This document shows positions 37,710-46,718 of a DNA stretch of 64,000 nt, piece by piece (positions within the stretch are counted from its first letter, which is position 1; each line of letters starts with the position of its first letter). The stretch lies in assembly GCA_011390365.1 (NCBI GenBank), contig JAABSM010000007.1, positions 1 to 64,000 of the forward strand, given 5' to 3'. The notes beneath the pieces were generated by a model, which had not been told where the DNA came from, did no database searches, and worked only from the letters and a program-made list of their open reading frames with translations. Made by a program: the position numbers and the translations under genes. The stretch is from Gammaproteobacteria bacterium. Its GTDB lineage: Bacteria; Pseudomonadota; Gammaproteobacteria; Chromatiales; Chromatiaceae.

Positions 37710-38471
37710 TCAGGATAGCCGGGCGATCTTTCGCAGCAGGGTGAGGTAGAGAGTGTCGGGGTCGAAGGGCCGCTGGTCGAGGGTGCTCGGCAGGCCGAAA
37801 TTCCAGCCGATCAGCTCGAAATGGTCGGCACGCAACTCGCCTTGATACTCTCCCCAAGCGGCGGAGTAGAGGGAGACCTGACCGTCGTTGGGTCCCTCCC
37901 GCTCTCGCAGTATTCTAGCCCAGTATCTTAGCCAGAATGGCATTTGGTGCATGGGTCTCGCGGCACCCCAGGAGAGATAGCGAATACCGGGGGAGTCCGG
38001 GGTCCCCTGATTGAACGTCTCCATCGAGGAGGGTCGCAGGTCCGCCACGGCGCGGCGCAGCCATGGACGCATGACGAACGGGAGAGGGCCGCTGCTCTCC
38101 AGCAGCCATTCGGCGATGGGCGAGCCTCGGTGGGGGGTCGCCAAGGTGGTGATGGAGCGAATCTTGCGGGCGGCATCGAGTCGGCTGGCGACGAGGCGGG
38201 CATCCAGGCCCCCCATGCTGTGGCCAATCAGGTGGATCGGGCCGTCCATTTTCGCCAGGTAATCCGCCAGCACTCGCGCCCGTTCCTCTATGGTCGCGGC
38301 GGGCGGCGTGACCGGGAAACGGGCGTTGACCACACCCCACGCATCCAGTCGCTTGCGCAAACCCCGGAAGTAATGAATCGGCCCGATTCGGTTGAAACCC
38401 GCCAGCCCGTGGCAGAAAACCAGATTGCCGGAGATGGGGGGCAGGGTGTCGTCAGTTGCCGAGGGTGACAT
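37710..38471 (-). CDS. Alpha/beta hydrolase, triacylglycerol lipase-like
   Basis: A 253-residue protein with the lipase fold: NLVFCHGLAGF oxyanion segment (near 16-26), nucleophile Ser85 in GHSMGG (83-88), and TLATPHRGSPIA (near 104-115), which is typical of bacterial lipases. Candidates for the other triad residues lie in DGQVSLYSA and RADHFELIGW. No signal peptide is seen, so a cytosolic or otherwise exported esterase is possible. It overlaps the ChaN-PDZ gene end by about 20 bases, so they are likely co-transcribed. I chose ATG 38471; the frame extends to 38498. Confidence 0.82.
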   Translation of the reverse strand: MSPSATDDTLPPISGNLVFCHGLAGFNRIGPIHYFRGLRKRLDAWGVVNARFPVTPPAATIEERARVLADYLAKMDGPIHLIGHSMGGLDARLVASRLDAARKIRSITTLATPHRGSPIAEWLLESSGPLPFVMRPWLRRAVADLRPSSMETFNQGTPDSPGIRYLSWGAARPMHQMPFWLRYWARILREREGPNDGQVSLYSAAWGEYQGELRADHFELIGWNFGLPSTLDQRPFDPDTLYLTLLRKIARLS

Positions 38472-39651
38472 CGATCCGCATCCTCTTCCCTTTGTCATCT
38501 GCGTCAGGTCGGAAAATCTCCACGGTTACCTGGTCGCCCGGGGAGAATCCGTGCAAACGCGCCTTGAGCTGTCCTACGCTGGAAATCGAATGGCCGTTGA
38601 CTTCGAGGATTCGGTCGCCATCGCGAAGGCCCGCCTGGGCCGCGCCCTTTCCTGGGAACACCTGGGTAATGAGCAGCCCAGACTCGTGCTGCTCCAGCAG
38701 CACGCCCAACAACGGCCGGGGCGGGGCGGGGAGCGAGCGGGTGAAGTAGACGAAGTCCGCCAGCCCTGGTTCGACATCGTGTTGATTACCGGGCAAGAAG
38801 ATGAATCCGGGCTCGCCGAGGCGGCGTTCGACGCGGGAGGGAATCCCCGAGCCAAAGGCGAGATGACCGGAGCCGGCGATCACCACCATGTGGTGTTCGG
38901 GATGTTCCTCCAAATAGTTCGCTACCTGTTGCGCCATGCCCTCGTCCCAGGCCAGCTGAATATCGAGAAAGCGCTGAAAGTCCCGGGATTCCGCGCCGGG
39001 GTGGGCCTCGAAGACCTGTCGCAGGCGGGCCTCATATGCCTTGTCGGAGCGATCAATCTCCTTCGGCAAGGTCGCCTGCTCGGACTCGCTGAGGCCGTTC
39101 ATTCCTTTGGCGCGAATCGCATCCACCGTCTCGCGGGGGATGTTGAGGGCGACGAGGGGGATGCCGTGCTCAAGGGCAAAACGCAGAATGGGGCGATAGA
39201 GGGCGTAGTCGTATCCCCAGCGGTCATACCACTCGCTATCGAGCAGCAGGGCCTGTTCATCGCTTTCGCCGGCGATGTATCGGTCGAGGTGGGACTGGAA
39301 GGGCGCCTGAAACATCTCCATGCCGATGGCAAGCGGAACGCCGCTGGCATGGAGTTTCTCGATCACCTCCAGCTGCTTGTCGTGGTGGGCCATCTCGGTG
39401 TGGGTCTCGCCTACGTAAACCACCCGTCGTGTCAGCAACTGGGGGAGCAAGTCATCGATGCCGGGTTGTCGGCGCAGGTCGAGAATGCCTTCCGCGGCGG
39501 GTATGGGCGCTGTTTCCGGCATCGCAGGGTCTTGGCCATGGGCTGGATGATCGGGGTGGGCGGGGGGTTTGCTGGGCTGGCTGTTGCAGCCGGCGGCGAG
39601 CGAGAGGAGGGCGGCGAGCAGCGTCAGCGGGAGAAGTCTGGAGAATGGCAT
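38452..39651 (-). CDS. ChaN-family haem-binding-type lipoprotein with C-terminal PDZ domain
   Basis: A 399-residue lipoprotein. The signal peptide ends in the lipobox LSLAAGC with lipidated Cys22. Residues about 55-285 are a ChaN (Tiki/EreA-like) domain: VVYVGETHTEMAHH near the start supplies the metal/haem-site Glu and His, then GMEMFQ and VVIAGSGHLAFGSG. Residues about 305-395 are a PDZ domain (LLGVLLEQHE, then GLRDGDRILEVNG). ChaN-type proteins are linked to haem/iron uptake or peptidase-like action; the PDZ addition hints at a peptide-processing partner. The start at 39651 fits the signal peptide. It is divergent from the M1-like peptidase gene. Confidence 0.86.
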   Translation of the reverse strand: MPFSRLLPLTLLAALLSLAAGCNSQPSKPPAHPDHPAHGQDPAMPETAPIPAAEGILDLRRQPGIDDLLPQLLTRRVVYVGETHTEMAHHDKQLEVIEKLHASGVPLAIGMEMFQAPFQSHLDRYIAGESDEQALLLDSEWYDRWGYDYALYRPILRFALEHGIPLVALNIPRETVDAIRAKGMNGLSESEQATLPKEIDRSDKAYEARLRQVFEAHPGAESRDFQRFLDIQLAWDEGMAQQVANYLEEHPEHHMVVIAGSGHLAFGSGIPSRVERRLGEPGFIFLPGNQHDVEPGLADFVYFTRSLPAPPRPLLGVLLEQHESGLLITQVFPGKGAAQAGLRDGDRILEVNGHSISSVGQLKARLHGFSPGDQVTVEIFRPDADDKGKRMRIDVTLGN

Positions 39652-39757
39652 GGATAATCCTGTTCGGTTCGGTTTTCGGTAGTTTGCCTGCAACCGGGGT
39701 TGATGCACAATATGGGGATGCGCTAGTGTGATTGCCAATTGGCCGGGAGGAGGCTTC

Positions 39758-41740
39758 ATGGAACGAATACTGAAGGCGGTGACGTTATGGTTGGGGCTCG
39801 CGGCGGGAGTAGCGGGCAGTGCGGAAACCCCGTTTCACGATCTGCGGGTGACGCTGGATCCTGACCGGGCCAGCCTGTCGGCGGAGGATCGCATCACCCT
39901 GCCCGCCCCGGTTACCAAGCTGCAATTCGCGTTGCACGGGGAATTGCGCATCGACTCGGTGGATGGCGATCTGCGACTGGAGCAGGGCGAAATCGATCCC
40001 TACGATCGCAGAATCTACCAAATCCAGGGTGATCAACCCTTTCGCGAGGTTGGCCTGCGTTATGGCGGTCAACTGAGTCATGGCGTAACCACTCTATCTG
40101 AGGGTTATGCGGGCGGCCGTTACGCCTCACGGGGGTATGTCGCTCCGGAAGGGGTGTTCCTCAGCGGCGGCAGCGGCTGGTATCCCGATCTGGATGGGGC
40201 ACGGGTGACCTTCCGGCTCAAGGTCGATCTCCCCGAAGGGTGGTCGGCGATCAGTCAGGGCGACAGTATCATCGCCAATACCTGGAAGGAGCTGATCCCC
40301 CAGGAGGAGATCTATCTGGTCGCCGGTCCCTTCACGCTTTATGAAGAGCGGGCGGGGGAGATTCGCAATCAGGCCTGGCTGCGCAACCCGGACAAGGCGC
40401 TGGCCGATCGTTATCTGCAAGCCGCCCGGGAGTATCTGCAACTCTACGAGGAGCTGATCGGCGACTATCCCTACGCCAAGTTCGCACTGGTGGAGAACCA
40501 TTGGCAAAGCGGCTATGGCATGCCATCCTTCACCCTGCTCGGCAGTCGGGTGATTCGTCTCCCCTTCATTCCGCATACTTCATATCCTCATGAGGTGTTG
40601 CACAATTGGTGGGGCAACGGCGTCTATATCGATGCCTCCCAGGGCAACTGGGCGGAGGGCCTTACCAGCTACCTGGCGGACCATTTGCTGGCGGAACGGG
40701 CGGGACGCGGCGTCGACTATCGGCGTGACGCCCTGCAACGATACGCCGATTTCGTGCGCGACGAAGAGGAGTATCCGTTGCGCATGTTCCGCGGCAACCA
40801 CGGCGAGGTGAGCCAGGCCATTGGTTACGGCAAGGCGATGATGCTGTTTCACATGCTGCGCGGACGCCATGGCGACGAGGTCTTCTTTCAGGCCATTCGC
40901 GACTTCTACCAGAATTACCTCCACCAGGCGGCGAACTGGTCGGATCTGCGTCGCGCCATGGAGAAGGCCACCGGTCGCAACCTCGAAGCGGAGTTCAGCC
41001 AATGGATCGACCGTGTCGGCGCGCCGGAACTGGCGGTGGAGGGGCGGCTTGACGCGGATGACGGGGTGTTCGTGGTCAGTGGACGCATTCGGCAAGTGCA
41101 GTCGGGTACGCCGTATCGCCTCCATGTCCCCATTGCCATCCTTTTTGGTGAAGAAGAAGCACCGCATGTCGAATGGCTGTATATGGCGGAGGCGGAACGG
41201 GGCTTTCGGTTTTCCGTGAAGCATCCGCCGGTGGGACTGATCGTCGACCCGGAATTCGACCTGTTTCGGCGTCTCGATCCAGGCGAGATGCCGCTCTCGT
41301 TCAGCAAACTCTTTGGCGCCGCAAATCCGCGCATCCTCCTCCCCGCGGAAGCGGCGCCGGATCGGCTGACGGCCTATCGGGAACTCGCGCAGCGGTGGGC
41401 AAGCTCAGGTTCGCTGGAGGTTTCGCTGGATAGCGAGTATGGCCAATTGCCGCTCGACCGACCGCTATGGGTTTTCGGGCGTGAAAATCGTTTCGCCGAG
41501 CACCTTCTTGCCGACCGGGACGGGGTGGGGCAGGATGATGGCTATGCCGCCATCGCCATGCTAGAGGGGCAGATCGCGGGTTTCGTCAGCGCCCGCGCCG
41601 AAGATCTCGCTTCAGTGGGACGCAAACTGCCCCACTATGGCAAATATGGGCGACTCCGCTTTGCCACTGGAAGCGTGGAGAATACCCTCAAGGAACGGGG
41701 GCCGACAGGCAAGTCGGCCCTTGCCCTGTCATTTGACTGA
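39758..41740 (+). CDS. M1-family-like metallopeptidase, exported
   Basis: A 660-residue protein with an N-terminal signal peptide (ILKAVTLWLGLAAGVAGSA). After a beta-rich N-terminal domain the zinc motif HEVLH lies at 278-282, with Glu300 in NWAEGLTSYL as the likely third ligand. The spacing is one residue shorter than the usual HEXXH-X18-E of M1 aminopeptidases. A catalytic Tyr-like GYGKAMMLFHMLR segment follows near 355. The C-terminal ~180 residues are not clearly assigned. It shares a short divergent region (106 bases) with the ChaN-PDZ lipoprotein, so the two may be co-regulated. The substrate is unknown. Confidence 0.83.
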   Translation: MERILKAVTLWLGLAAGVAGSAETPFHDLRVTLDPDRASLSAEDRITLPAPVTKLQFALHGELRIDSVDGDLRLEQGEIDPYDRRIYQIQGDQPFREVGLRYGGQLSHGVTTLSEGYAGGRYASRGYVAPEGVFLSGGSGWYPDLDGARVTFRLKVDLPEGWSAISQGDSIIANTWKELIPQEEIYLVAGPFTLYEERAGEIRNQAWLRNPDKALADRYLQAAREYLQLYEELIGDYPYAKFALVENHWQSGYGMPSFTLLGSRVIRLPFIPHTSYPHEVLHNWWGNGVYIDASQGNWAEGLTSYLADHLLAERAGRGVDYRRDALQRYADFVRDEEEYPLRMFRGNHGEVSQAIGYGKAMMLFHMLRGRHGDEVFFQAIRDFYQNYLHQAANWSDLRRAMEKATGRNLEAEFSQWIDRVGAPELAVEGRLDADDGVFVVSGRIRQVQSGTPYRLHVPIAILFGEEEAPHVEWLYMAEAERGFRFSVKHPPVGLIVDPEFDLFRRLDPGEMPLSFSKLFGAANPRILLPAEAAPDRLTAYRELAQRWASSGSLEVSLDSEYGQLPLDRPLWVFGRENRFAEHLLADRDGVGQDDGYAAIAMLEGQIAGFVSARAEDLASVGRKLPHYGKYGRLRFATGSVENTLKERGPTGKSALALSFD

Positions 41741-41886
41741 AGGAGACGATCGGGAATACCCGAATACCAAAGCCTGCGACCGGGTTTTATATGCAGCCCG
41801 CTCCCGAAAAGGCGGTGGGAGCAAAGGCAGCAAAAATGAGAAATTTTGTCATGGGGAATAACCACAAAACTTGTGCGCGCCATTAA

Positions 41887-41986
41887 CTGGTGCCGCACCC
41901 GCTAAATACGTAGTTACACTATTTATATGAAAATCAATACCCTGTACCCCGCACTGTTCATGGTCACTTGGCGGGTGCTGCACTAG
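41887..41986 (+). mobile_element. 100-bp MITE, copy 2
   Basis: The right end TTGGCGGGTGCTGCACTAG (41968-41986) is identical to copy 1. The left end (41887-41905) has several changes. Internal sequence aligns along its length with the reverse of copy 1. It lies at the 3' end of the PilZ gene. Confidence 0.78.
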
Positions 41987-42366
41987 CCGGTAACGTTCAG
42001 TCCGCCGGTGGCAGGTTGGCGCGTCAATGCTTGTTGGAAGTTGGCGCCATCGAGTCTATTCTCCGCCTCATTCGCGGCTACCACCAGTGCATAGAGATCC
42101 GGCTGAGCATCGGAGAAGAGAACACCGTGGTGGGCATTCGCCTCATGAAGGACCAGTGCCGATACCTCCCAATGCTGACCATGAAGGGTAAAGGCGCCGA
42201 GGATGATCTCCCCCTTGCGCAGGGTATGGCCATCCAGGGCCTGAACGCGCATCCCATCGAGACTGATGTCCTTGATTCGTCCGCGAGCATCAATTGAGCC
42301 GGCTCGTTTGATGACAAGCGGTATATCCACGGAAATTCGCGGACTGGTGCGTTTTTCCAGACCCAT
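41983..42366 (-). CDS. PilZ-domain protein
   Basis: A 127-residue protein with the PilZ signature: KRTSPRISVDIP near residues 5-16 supplies the RxxxR-like c-di-GMP motif and DISLDGMRV (near 35-43) the DxSxxG motif. PilZ proteins bind c-di-GMP or, in the PilZ-proper group, act in type IV pilus assembly. The first motif here is not a perfect RxxxR, so binding is uncertain. The ATG at 42366 was chosen. The stop codon (41983-41985) falls inside the MITE end, so the C-terminus (GLNVTG) may be altered. An FNR-type site is 84 bases upstream. Confidence 0.8.
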   Translation of the reverse strand: MGLEKRTSPRISVDIPLVIKRAGSIDARGRIKDISLDGMRVQALDGHTLRKGEIILGAFTLHGQHWEVSALVLHEANAHHGVLFSDAQPDLYALVVAANEAENRLDGANFQQALTRQPATGGLNVTG

Positions 42367-42449
42367 AGATGCCCCCCCAGGAATTGTATCGACGTTAACG
42401 ATCAATATACCGCAAATCCCCGAGTTTTCAACGCAAGAATAAGGCTTTG

Positions 42450-42463
42450 TTGATTTCGATCAA
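42450..42463. promoter_or_regulatory. Perfect FNR/Anr-type box upstream of the PilZ gene
   Basis: TTGATTTCGATCAA matches the TTGAT-N4-ATCAA consensus on both halves. It lies 84 bases before the PilZ start, suitable for anaerobic activation. It is inferred from consensus only. Confidence 0.6.
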
Positions 42464-42596
42464 AAAGGCGATAACAAAAAAGTATCAGGCGCGAGATCTC
42501 GAAACAAGGAGAGGCAACAGGATAGGGGGCACGGCCCTTGAGTGGGGTAGAGGTGTGTGTGAACCAGGGCGGGCGGTATAACCATGATGGTCTCCG

Positions 42597-44063
42597 CTAT
42601 CCAATTTCGAGACTCTTCCAGATATCGTCCACCCGTTTGACCACCCGCGGGTCCTTGAGGATCGGCGTCCCCCATTCCCGACTGGTTTCGCCGGGCCATT
42701 TGTTGGTGGCGTCGAAGCCGATCTTGGAGCCGAGGCCGGAGACGGGGGAGGCGAAGTCCAGGTAGTCGATGGGCGTGTTCTCCATCGTCACCGTGTCGCG
42801 CACCGGGTCCATGCGGGTGGTCATGGCCCAGATGACGTCGGTCCATTGGCGCACGTCCACATCGTCATCAGTGACGACGATGAACTTGGTGTACATGAAC
42901 TGGCGCAGGAAGGACCAGACCCCCATCATCACCCGTTTGGCGTGGCCGGGGTACTCCTTGCGCATGCTCACCAGCGCCATGCGATAGGAGCAGCCCTCTG
43001 GCGGCAGGTAGAAATCGACGATCTCCGGGAACTGCTTGCGGAGGATGGGCACGAAGACCTCGTTGAGTGCCGCACCCAGGATGGCGGGCTCGTCGGGTGG
43101 TCTCCCCGTATAGGTGCTGTGGTAGATGGGGCGGGCGCGGCGGGTGATGCGGTCGATGGTGAAGACATTGAAGCGTTCCACCTCGTTGTAGTAGCCGGTA
43201 TGGTCGCCGAACGGGCCCTCGTCGGCCAGATCGCCGGGGAGCAGGTGGCCCTCCAGGATGAATTCGGCGGAGGCGGGCACCAGCAGCTCGTTGCCAACGG
43301 ATTGGATCACCTGGGTGCGAGCGCCCCGCAGCAGGCCAGCGAAGGCGAATTCCGACAGGCTGTCCGGTACCGGGGTGACCGCGCCGAGGATGGTAGCGGG
43401 ATCTGCGCCCAAGGCGACGGAGATGGGGAAGGGCTTATCGGGGTGCTTCCGTTGCCAGTCGCGAAAGTCCAGCGCGCCGCCGCGATGGGAGAGCCAGCGC
43501 ATGATGACGCGGTTGCGGCCGATTACCTGCATGCGGTAGATGCCCAGATTATGCCGGGTTTTGTCGGGGCCCTTGGTGATTACCAATCCCCAGGTGATCA
43601 ACGGACCGGCATCGCCGGGCCAGCAGGTCTGCACCGGGATGCTGGCGAGATTCACCTCGTCGCCTTCCTCGACCACCTCACGGCAGGGCGCGTCGCGCAC
43701 CTCCTTGGGGGCCATGTCCAGCACCTTGCGGAAGATGGGCAGCTTTTCCCAGGCGTCTTTCATCCCCTTGGGTGGTTCCGGCTCCTTGAGCTGGGAGAGG
43801 ATCTCGCCGACTTCGCGCAGTTCCGCCACCGATTCCCGCCCCATCCCCAGCGCCACCCGCCGTTCGGCGCCGAAGAGGTTGGCCAGCAGCGGATAGTCGG
43901 AGCCCTTGACCTTTTCGAACAGCAGCGCCGGACCGCCCATGCGCAGGGTGCGGTCGCAGATCTCGGTGATCTCCAGGTAAGGGTCGACCTCGACGTTGAT
44001 GCGTTTCAGTTCGCCCCGGCTCTCGAGTTGCTCGATGAAGTCGCGCAGGTCTTGATAGTTCAT
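42597..44063 (-). CDS. ubiD: UbiD family 4-hydroxy-3-polyprenylbenzoate decarboxylase
   Basis: A 488-residue prenylated-FMN-dependent decarboxylase of ubiquinone synthesis. Motifs include [15 protein letters not shown] at the start, the prFMN/metal-binding [16 protein letters not shown] and SHRGGALD, and the catalytic E...E/D region [11 protein letters not shown] near 280, all in order. Length matches E. coli UbiD (about 497). It is the last gene of a four-gene minus-strand run whose gaps are 1-4 bases, starting from the QueD-like gene. UbiX, which makes prFMN, is not in the window. Confidence 0.94.
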   Translation of the reverse strand: MNYQDLRDFIEQLESRGELKRINVEVDPYLEITEICDRTLRMGGPALLFEKVKGSDYPLLANLFGAERRVALGMGRESVAELREVGEILSQLKEPEPPKGMKDAWEKLPIFRKVLDMAPKEVRDAPCREVVEEGDEVNLASIPVQTCWPGDAGPLITWGLVITKGPDKTRHNLGIYRMQVIGRNRVIMRWLSHRGGALDFRDWQRKHPDKPFPISVALGADPATILGAVTPVPDSLSEFAFAGLLRGARTQVIQSVGNELLVPASAEFILEGHLLPGDLADEGPFGDHTGYYNEVERFNVFTIDRITRRARPIYHSTYTGRPPDEPAILGAALNEVFVPILRKQFPEIVDFYLPPEGCSYRMALVSMRKEYPGHAKRVMMGVWSFLRQFMYTKFIVVTDDDVDVRQWTDVIWAMTTRMDPVRDTVTMENTPIDYLDFASPVSGLGSKIGFDATNKWPGETSREWGTPILKDPRVVKRVDDIWKSLEIG

Positions 44064-44066
44064 GGG

Positions 44067-44844
44067 TTAATCGGTCTTCCGGGCATCATCGCCAACAACA
44101 TCCTCCAGGCTGGTTGCATCAAGAATGGCCTCGCTCCAGGCCTCCAGCTGCTCGGCGCTAGCCGTTTGGACCTTTGTTTCTACCCAACTCGGAAGTTCCG
44201 GACCGAAGCGGCGCTTTAACTGCCTGAGTAGAATCGCGCCCTCGCCCTCCAGTCGTCCTTCGAGTCGTCCTTCCTGCCTCCATCGCTGGGTCCAGTCGCT
44301 ATTGGGGTTCGCTAGCATCTTGCTGATCTCCTGTGCGTCGTAGAGTTCGCCGATATTCAGATCCGGGTAGTGCCGCCGTAATCCGATACGGTTGGCCCAG
44401 GCGATAAAGGCCTGGCGCAGGCTCCGTTTCCAGCATATCCGCCAGGCCCTCGACCGCGTTCCACGCTTGGTCTCCATTATAGAGCACAATCGGTAACACG
44501 GGTGGAAGGGGCTCAGCGGGGTCGAGGCGGCTGGTACGTTTGAGGTGCTGGTAGAGCAGGCCGACGTAGGTGAGCATCCGCACCGCCATGAAGCGGTCCA
44601 CGCTGGATTGGAACTCGATCAGCAGGTAGAGATAGAGCCTGCGCTCGCCCCAGCGCACCCGCCAGATGATGTCATCCGTCTGATCCCGCGGGCTGTCGCT
44701 GACGAAGCTGTCGGGCATGCGTTCCAGGGTGTCGAGTTTCAGTTCCGCGACCCACTCCTCATGCACATGGCCGAGGAGCAGGTCGGCGACCATCTGGGGG
44801 TGGGAGTAGAGCTGGATGTGTGCCGGGTCGTGGGAGCTTGCCAT
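44067..44844 (-). pseudogene. Decayed Rpn-family (PDDEXK) nuclease/transposase
   Basis: The first part (44844 down to about 44430) encodes an Rpn-type start: HSHPQMVADLLLGH-like segment, PDSFVSDSPRDQTDDIIWRV, and the active-site region LYLLIEFQSSVD (PDDEXK E-x-Q form). It then shifts frame after NAVEGLADMLE. The second part (44489-44067) gives RQAFIAWANRIGL, WTQRWRQEGRLEGRLEGEGA and a typical Rpn tail. Normal Rpn proteins have about 100 more residues between these parts, so an internal deletion plus frame change near 44420-44440 is likely. It is tightly packed between recD and ubiD. Confidence 0.72.
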
Positions 44845-44848
44845 GGTA

Positions 44849-46717
44849 TCAGTTCACCTCCCGCAGCCGATCACTCAGCCCCGACACCCGCTCTACTCGC
44901 CGTTCGATCCAGCCACCCAGCAGCGCGCGGGGGCCACTGAAGAGGCACTGCTCCCTGGCGCGCGTAAGGGCGGTGTAGAGGAGTTCGCGGCTAATCACCG
45001 GCGCGTCGGCGGGGGGCAGGACGAGGAGGATGTGATCGAACTCCGAGCCCTGGCTTTTGTGGACGGTGATGGCGAAGGCGGTTTCGTGGGCCGGCAGGCG
45101 GGCGGGGGTGAAGGCGCGAAAGCCTGCGTCGCCGGTGGGGAACCAGGCCTTGAGGCGTTCAGGGTCGTCCTCGTCGGGCAGCAGCAGACCGATATCACCA
45201 TTGAACAGCTTGAGATTGTAGTCGTTACGGGTGATCATCACCGGGCGTCCGGCATACCAGGGAATGCTACCGCGCGGGATGAGGCCGCGTCGAATCAGCT
45301 GCTGTTCGATGCGCTGATTGAGGCCATTGACGCCGTACTCGCCTTCACGCAGGGCGCATAGGCAGCGAAAGGCGTCAAAGCGCCGGAACAGCTCGGCGAC
45401 CGGCGTTTGACGCTGAGGGATGAGATTCAGCAGGTCGGCGTAACGACTGGCGGCGTAAGCCGCGGCCTCCTGCTCACCGTCGAGCCAGGCTACCCGCGGA
45501 ACGGCTGGGTCGTCGATCAGGGTCAGGGCGGTTGCGCCATCACCGCGGTTGCAGGCCTTGGCGAGGCGGCCTATGCCCGCCTCGTCGCTGAATCGATAGC
45601 TGCGATCGAGAACGACCACCGCATCGGCGATGGGCGAGTTGCACCGCTGCTCGGTTGGCGCTTCCGCGCCGAGTGCGTCGAGCCGCCTCGCGAAATTCGC
45701 GCTGAAGGTGGTGGCGTCGCCGCACAGATCTCCCAACACGGCGCCGGCCTCTACCGAGGCGAGCTGATCCTTGTCCCCCAGCAGGATTAAGCGGGCATGG
45801 GCGGGCAAGGCCTGGACCAGGCGGGCCATCAGCGCCAGATCGACCATCGAGGCTTCGTCCACCACCAGGATATCGATGGGCAAGGGATTTTCCCGGTCAT
45901 GGCGAAAGTGGACCGAGTCGGGACGCGCCCCGAGCAGGCGGTGGAGGGTAACCACCTTTTCGGGAATCGCCCCGCGAATGCTCTCTTTCATCGGCAATGC
46001 CGCCTTCTGGCGACGAATGGAATCTTGCAGCCTCACCGCCGCCTTGCCGGTGGGGGCGGCGAGGGCGATGATCGGCTCACCCGCTCCGCGGCCGGCGGAC
46101 TGTTCCAGCAACAGCGCGAGAATCTTGACCACGGTGGTGGTCTTGCCGGTACCGGGACCGCCGGAGATGATGGCGAAACGCCGCAGTAGCGCGACCATGG
46201 CGGCCAACCGTTGGCGGTCGCAACGATCAGCGTCGCCGAATAGCCGCCCGATGCCGTCAAGCAGCAACGACTCGTCGACCTCGTTGGCCTTGGAGTGGTG
46301 GCGAGCCACCAGATCCCGCGCCAGCTCCAGTTCCCAAAGATGATATTTGTGGAGATAGAGACGACCATGGTCGTCGAGCACCAGGGGGCGAAAACGGGGA
46401 TCGTCATTCCAATCCGCGGCGGCCACGGCATTGGCCTTTGTCAGGGCGGTGATCCAGTCTTCGGCAGGAGGCAGGCGGATGGGTGAGGGGTGATTCGGCG
46501 GCCAGACACGATCCGCGTCTTTGCGCAGGTCGATGCACAGGTCGCCCTGGCCCGTGCGATGACTAAGCAGCGCGGCGGCAAGGGCGACGCGGGTATCAGG
46601 TTGGGCGTCGAACCCCGCGACGAAACGGGCGAAGTGGAGGTCGAGCCTATTCAGGGCATCCTTGCCTTGAAGCGACTCAAGGGAAAAATCCGGATTGGGG
46701 GCTGGATCACGCATCAT
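44849..46717 (-). CDS. recD: Exodeoxyribonuclease V alpha subunit RecD
   Basis: A 622-residue superfamily 1 helicase. Motifs seen: Walker A GGPGTGKT (186-193), IDILVVDEASMVDLAL (Walker B), LLGDKDQLASVEAGAV and the late ITVHKSQGSEFDH motif. The N-terminal 130 residues match the RecD N-terminal domain. RecD is the 5'-3' motor of RecBCD. recB and recC, usually directly upstream, are absent here; the QueD-like gene precedes. Either the other subunits lie elsewhere or this is a solitary RecD. A start at 46717 or 46714 is possible; the stop of the upstream gene overlaps. Confidence 0.92.
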   Translation of the reverse strand: MMRDPAPNPDFSLESLQGKDALNRLDLHFARFVAGFDAQPDTRVALAAALLSHRTGQGDLCIDLRKDADRVWPPNHPSPIRLPPAEDWITALTKANAVAAADWNDDPRFRPLVLDDHGRLYLHKYHLWELELARDLVARHHSKANEVDESLLLDGIGRLFGDADRCDRQRLAAMVALLRRFAIISGGPGTGKTTTVVKILALLLEQSAGRGAGEPIIALAAPTGKAAVRLQDSIRRQKAALPMKESIRGAIPEKVVTLHRLLGARPDSVHFRHDRENPLPIDILVVDEASMVDLALMARLVQALPAHARLILLGDKDQLASVEAGAVLGDLCGDATTFSANFARRLDALGAEAPTEQRCNSPIADAVVVLDRSYRFSDEAGIGRLAKACNRGDGATALTLIDDPAVPRVAWLDGEQEAAAYAASRYADLLNLIPQRQTPVAELFRRFDAFRCLCALREGEYGVNGLNQRIEQQLIRRGLIPRGSIPWYAGRPVMITRNDYNLKLFNGDIGLLLPDEDDPERLKAWFPTGDAGFRAFTPARLPAHETAFAITVHKSQGSEFDHILLVLPPADAPVISRELLYTALTRAREQCLFSGPRALLGGWIERRVERVSGLSDRLREVN

Positions 46718-46718
46718 G

